A DNA stretch of 64,000 nucleotides from Saccoglossus kowalevskii (Eukaryota; Hemichordata; Enteropneusta; Harrimaniidae): contig NW_003131855.1 in the NCBI RefSeq assembly GCF_000003605.2, positions 165,715 through 229,714 on the forward strand, read 5' to 3'. The translations under genes and the position numbers were made by a program. Under the pieces are notes generated by a model that saw nothing but the letters and a program-made list of their open reading frames with translations, was not told the origin of the DNA and did no database searches. Position 1 is the first letter of the stretch, and each line of letters begins with the position of its first letter. Of the stretch, positions 61,093 through 64,000 are shown piece after piece.

Positions 61093-64000
61093 CTCGTCAA
61101 TGGATTTATTAATTTATAATATAGTGAATATGGCTGAAGATTGTTGCATGGCGGATCCAACATCCGGAACAGTAGCAATTACTCTTAATGGCAAGGACAT
61201 TACTTTTTTAAAGTATTCCTTGAGATCTATATATCTTTCTTTCACTGATTTCAACATGTAGTGCGTGCGTTTGTCGTCCATAGTAATTTTGGGTCTGTCA
61301 TTTCACTACATATATTATGAAGTTTATTTCGGGTGTGTTGGCTTATTATATTAGTTCCATTATTATTATATCTGTTGTCATGTTTTCACATTTGTTACCT
61401 TACACGGCATTAAGTGCGTCCAATGTATTTCTCATATGAGCACGTAGTGTATATTATTTGTTCGAAAGTTGCAGAACACATTCTAACAAAGAACGTTGAC
61501 GGGGAATAATCTGACGGGCATGCGATGGAAAGGTGTCGAGCTTCCCGATACACCCTCAGACAGAAAATTGCGTTGATAATACAAAACAATTGATTGACGG
61601 TCTTTTCAGCAAAATGTTTTCAAATGTGAATATTGTCACATTGCTAAAAATAAATAATCGACGGCAAAGTTTATCAAACTGGTACAGGCTACAGGTAAAC
61701 ATAAACAAACATTTTATACAGTTTATTTGCATTTTACCTCGATTATGAATTAAATATTGTAGAATATTTGTAGGATTCATAACCTTTATTGTCAATATTC
61801 CTTTATTGTATCTTTATAATTGCACTATGTACGAGGTAATAAAATATCTGATTACCATTTACAGGTGTTTTATTCATTTCAATTAGAAAATCGCACAAAT
61901 AAAAATCAGGTGTCAATCAATCATAGCTATTGTATACTTCCCAGCATAGATATATTTGAAATATAATTCAATTTTTTTATGAAAATCCAGAAATTATTAT
62001 CCAGAAACTGCGTTGATTATCTAGTTGATATTTGATGAGCACGTACCATGTATTTCTATGTCCCTAACAAATTTGTTCATGTAAACAGTTTGACTTGCTG
62101 TTGGCAAATTTGTTTTGGTGAAGTATAGTAATGTGAAATTTACACTCAACATAAAGAGTGTGGTTAATTTTGGTGGAGGAAATTTTGTAAATATACAAAA
62201 AATGCGTTGATATATGTTATGTTGGTAACTTGAATATACCTCCATCAGATTTGTTCATTTCGTAACAATATCACAATTCTTATTGTTTTCTTGAAAACAA
62301 CCAGCCCGATGGCTTTGAAACTTGGTATGTATTTCTACTTCTATCAGATTTGTTCATTTAGTGAAGATACTCGAATATTTATTATCATGTTTAATGAAAA
62401 AAAAAATATTTTCGGATTTTTCTACCAGTCCGATTGCTTTGTAGTAAATAGCAAGCTTTATTGCATAGTCGTAACATTGAAGACATCGGTCACTTGTGAC
62501 TGCATTAATAGCAAGTTTGTGTGTTTGTTAGTTTGAAAACATCTAGAAGACTCGTTGCTGAGTGATTTAAAGACATAGCCAGGGTAAATTGGCTGATTCT
62601 GGTGACACAACTGAATAGACCGTGACTGTCACTGGACTGGATAAACCGAGGCAATCGACAGAGCAAAGAACGACTCATCGTGATATCAAGTATCACAGTC
62701 AGATCAGCATGTTGTGTAGTTGATTGTGCAAACCAACATTTACAAGATACTATAAATCGCCATCTGATCTAAATACCCATGGGATAATCGAGAGACTACG
62801 TGCAGAGAAGACTGCTGAACTTGATCAATTACGTGTGGAACGCCATAATTCCGTCAATTTAGCTGTGAATATTTGATGAGGCGAGTGCAAGTAGCTACCC
62901 TAAACTTGATTATCCTGGAGAAGTGAACTTTATTATAATTGATCGCACAAGCATCGTAAGCGTGATTTTCACTGACATTGTTGTAGGTAATTTGACAAAG
63001 AATAGCGGTGCGAGATGATGGTATTGAGGAGAATATTAGATGAAGAATAACTTGGAGCTCGAAGGCATTATTCGACCGTAAAAAATTGTTAAATAACATC
63101 ACTGGATATTATTATTGCAAGACTCTATGCCAGTATTTGAAAATCTATTTTGAATCTAGACACCAACGTCTCCTAAATTTTGAGATCATTCGAAAACCTG
63201 CTCAATTCTAGGATTTTATGTCATGCCATTTTCACCATTTTTGTTAGCTTTTGTTTTGTTTTTGATTGTTTGTTCGTGTGCATTGTATCCATTATCATTG
63301 ATTCCAATGGCTGTTATGTGATAAATAAGAAAATAATTTTATTTAAGTTGTCACTTGATTATTTATTATATCCGATCGAATTAATTAACGTTTACTTTGT
63401 AGAACTTTGCATCAAATTGTGTTAATATTATATTTGCATTGAACTTAGAATCCTATTCATTGCGGTATTTATTTCCTTTGAAGAAACAATCGCACAAATA
63501 AGGCATAGTTTTATACTACGAGTATTTTCTGGTATAACTTCCTTTTCAAGCCGGTATCATATTTAATAAATCATAATAAAATAAAAGCATATCATTATTA
63601 TCAAAACAGATTAACAACTAATGGAATTGGTGATTATTGTGTTAAAATACATTTTTAGATGTTAGGGCGTGGAATAATCAGAAAAAAAAACATTCAGTAA
63701 ACCTACATTTATACAAGGTATTCAAACTATTTCAAATTTACATTGTATATTTTTTTTTTCAAAATAGGTGATACTTCACAAAAAAGAAACAACCATTCTT
63801 AAGAAGTTATATATAATGATTAGGCAGTAAAAGATTAAAATGTATAAAACTGAAATCCAGAGTCAAAACGCTTTTCACTGACAAATTGTATACCGAAATA
63901 GTACCATTCTTACTTGAATTACATTTTTACGATAAAGACTTTCCGTTTTCGACATTGTGAAGTTTTTTCGTTTTTATGCCGAAAATACAGTACGAGTAAA
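61093..64000. other. No gene recognised; weak tandem repeat at 62.05-62.46 kb
   Basis: The motif (c/a)agatttgttcattt, or aaatttgttcatg, recurs at about 62070, 62249 and 62345. The last two are followed by related ttattgttttcttgaaaaca / accagcccgatggctttg blocks, so there are two or three diverged units of 100-150 bases. Elsewhere the sequence is AT-rich. No exon or RNA gene was identified. Confidence 0.4.

Noticed and set aside
60250-61178. Large open frames spanning the N run
   Set aside because: Artefact of undetermined bases.

Overview
This is a gene-poor, AT-rich stretch of animal genomic DNA. The genes are split by spliceosomal introns. The rest is a varied load of decayed transposons, short inverted-repeat elements, minisatellites and microsatellites, plus one run of N. 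The host looks like an invertebrate metazoan. Its SAP30-like protein closely matches the human form, and there is a prohormone built for prohormone-convertase cleavage and C-terminal amidation. The sequence alone does not name the phylum; a hemichordate or a lophotrochozoan would both fit.

Layout. (1) 1-5.2 kb: the first exon of a LEM-domain gene (ANKLE2-like, minus strand, running off the left edge) lies head to head with a complete SAP30/SAP30L homologue of four coding exons (plus strand, 180 aa). A Harbinger-like element with many short palindromes sits upstream of the SAP30L coding exons, and a 36-bp minisatellite sits in its last intron. (2) 5.2-19.3 kb: a mobile-element graveyard. It holds a 513-bp inverted-repeat element, a 2.8-kb minus-strand LINE with SGNH-esterase, endonuclease and RT remnants, a second LINE fragment next to a Gypsy-type fossil, a near-palindromic MITE, and two mariner copies of different lineages. 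(3) 19.3-49.2 kb: no recognisable exon. It holds more MITEs, two oppositely oriented AAGTGTTTT-type repeat arrays, an imperfect tandem duplication of about 0.75 kb in which one copy carries a solo LTR, nested tandem arrays and a jockey/CR1-like LINE 3' end. (4) 49.2-60 kb: a two-exon neuropeptide precursor gene on the minus strand with a 9.8-kb intron that contains a large GAATA microsatellite. (5) 60.3-61.1 kb is an assembly gap, and nothing recognisable follows it.

The item of most interest is the neuropeptide precursor. Exon 1 (59778-59906) encodes a signal peptide. Exon 2 (49223-49990) encodes five identical copies of QNPLTGDLFTEF-GKR, predicted to mature to a pyroglutamyl, Phe-amidated dodecapeptide, with one variant amidated copy, one degenerate copy and acidic spacers. 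The five copies are identical in protein but differ at many synonymous sites, which points to selection on the peptide. I do not recognise the family.

The two chromatin or nuclear-envelope genes at the left (an ANKLE2-like LEM protein and a Sin3/HDAC subunit) probably share a promoter region. The neuropeptide gene is unrelated to them and stands alone.
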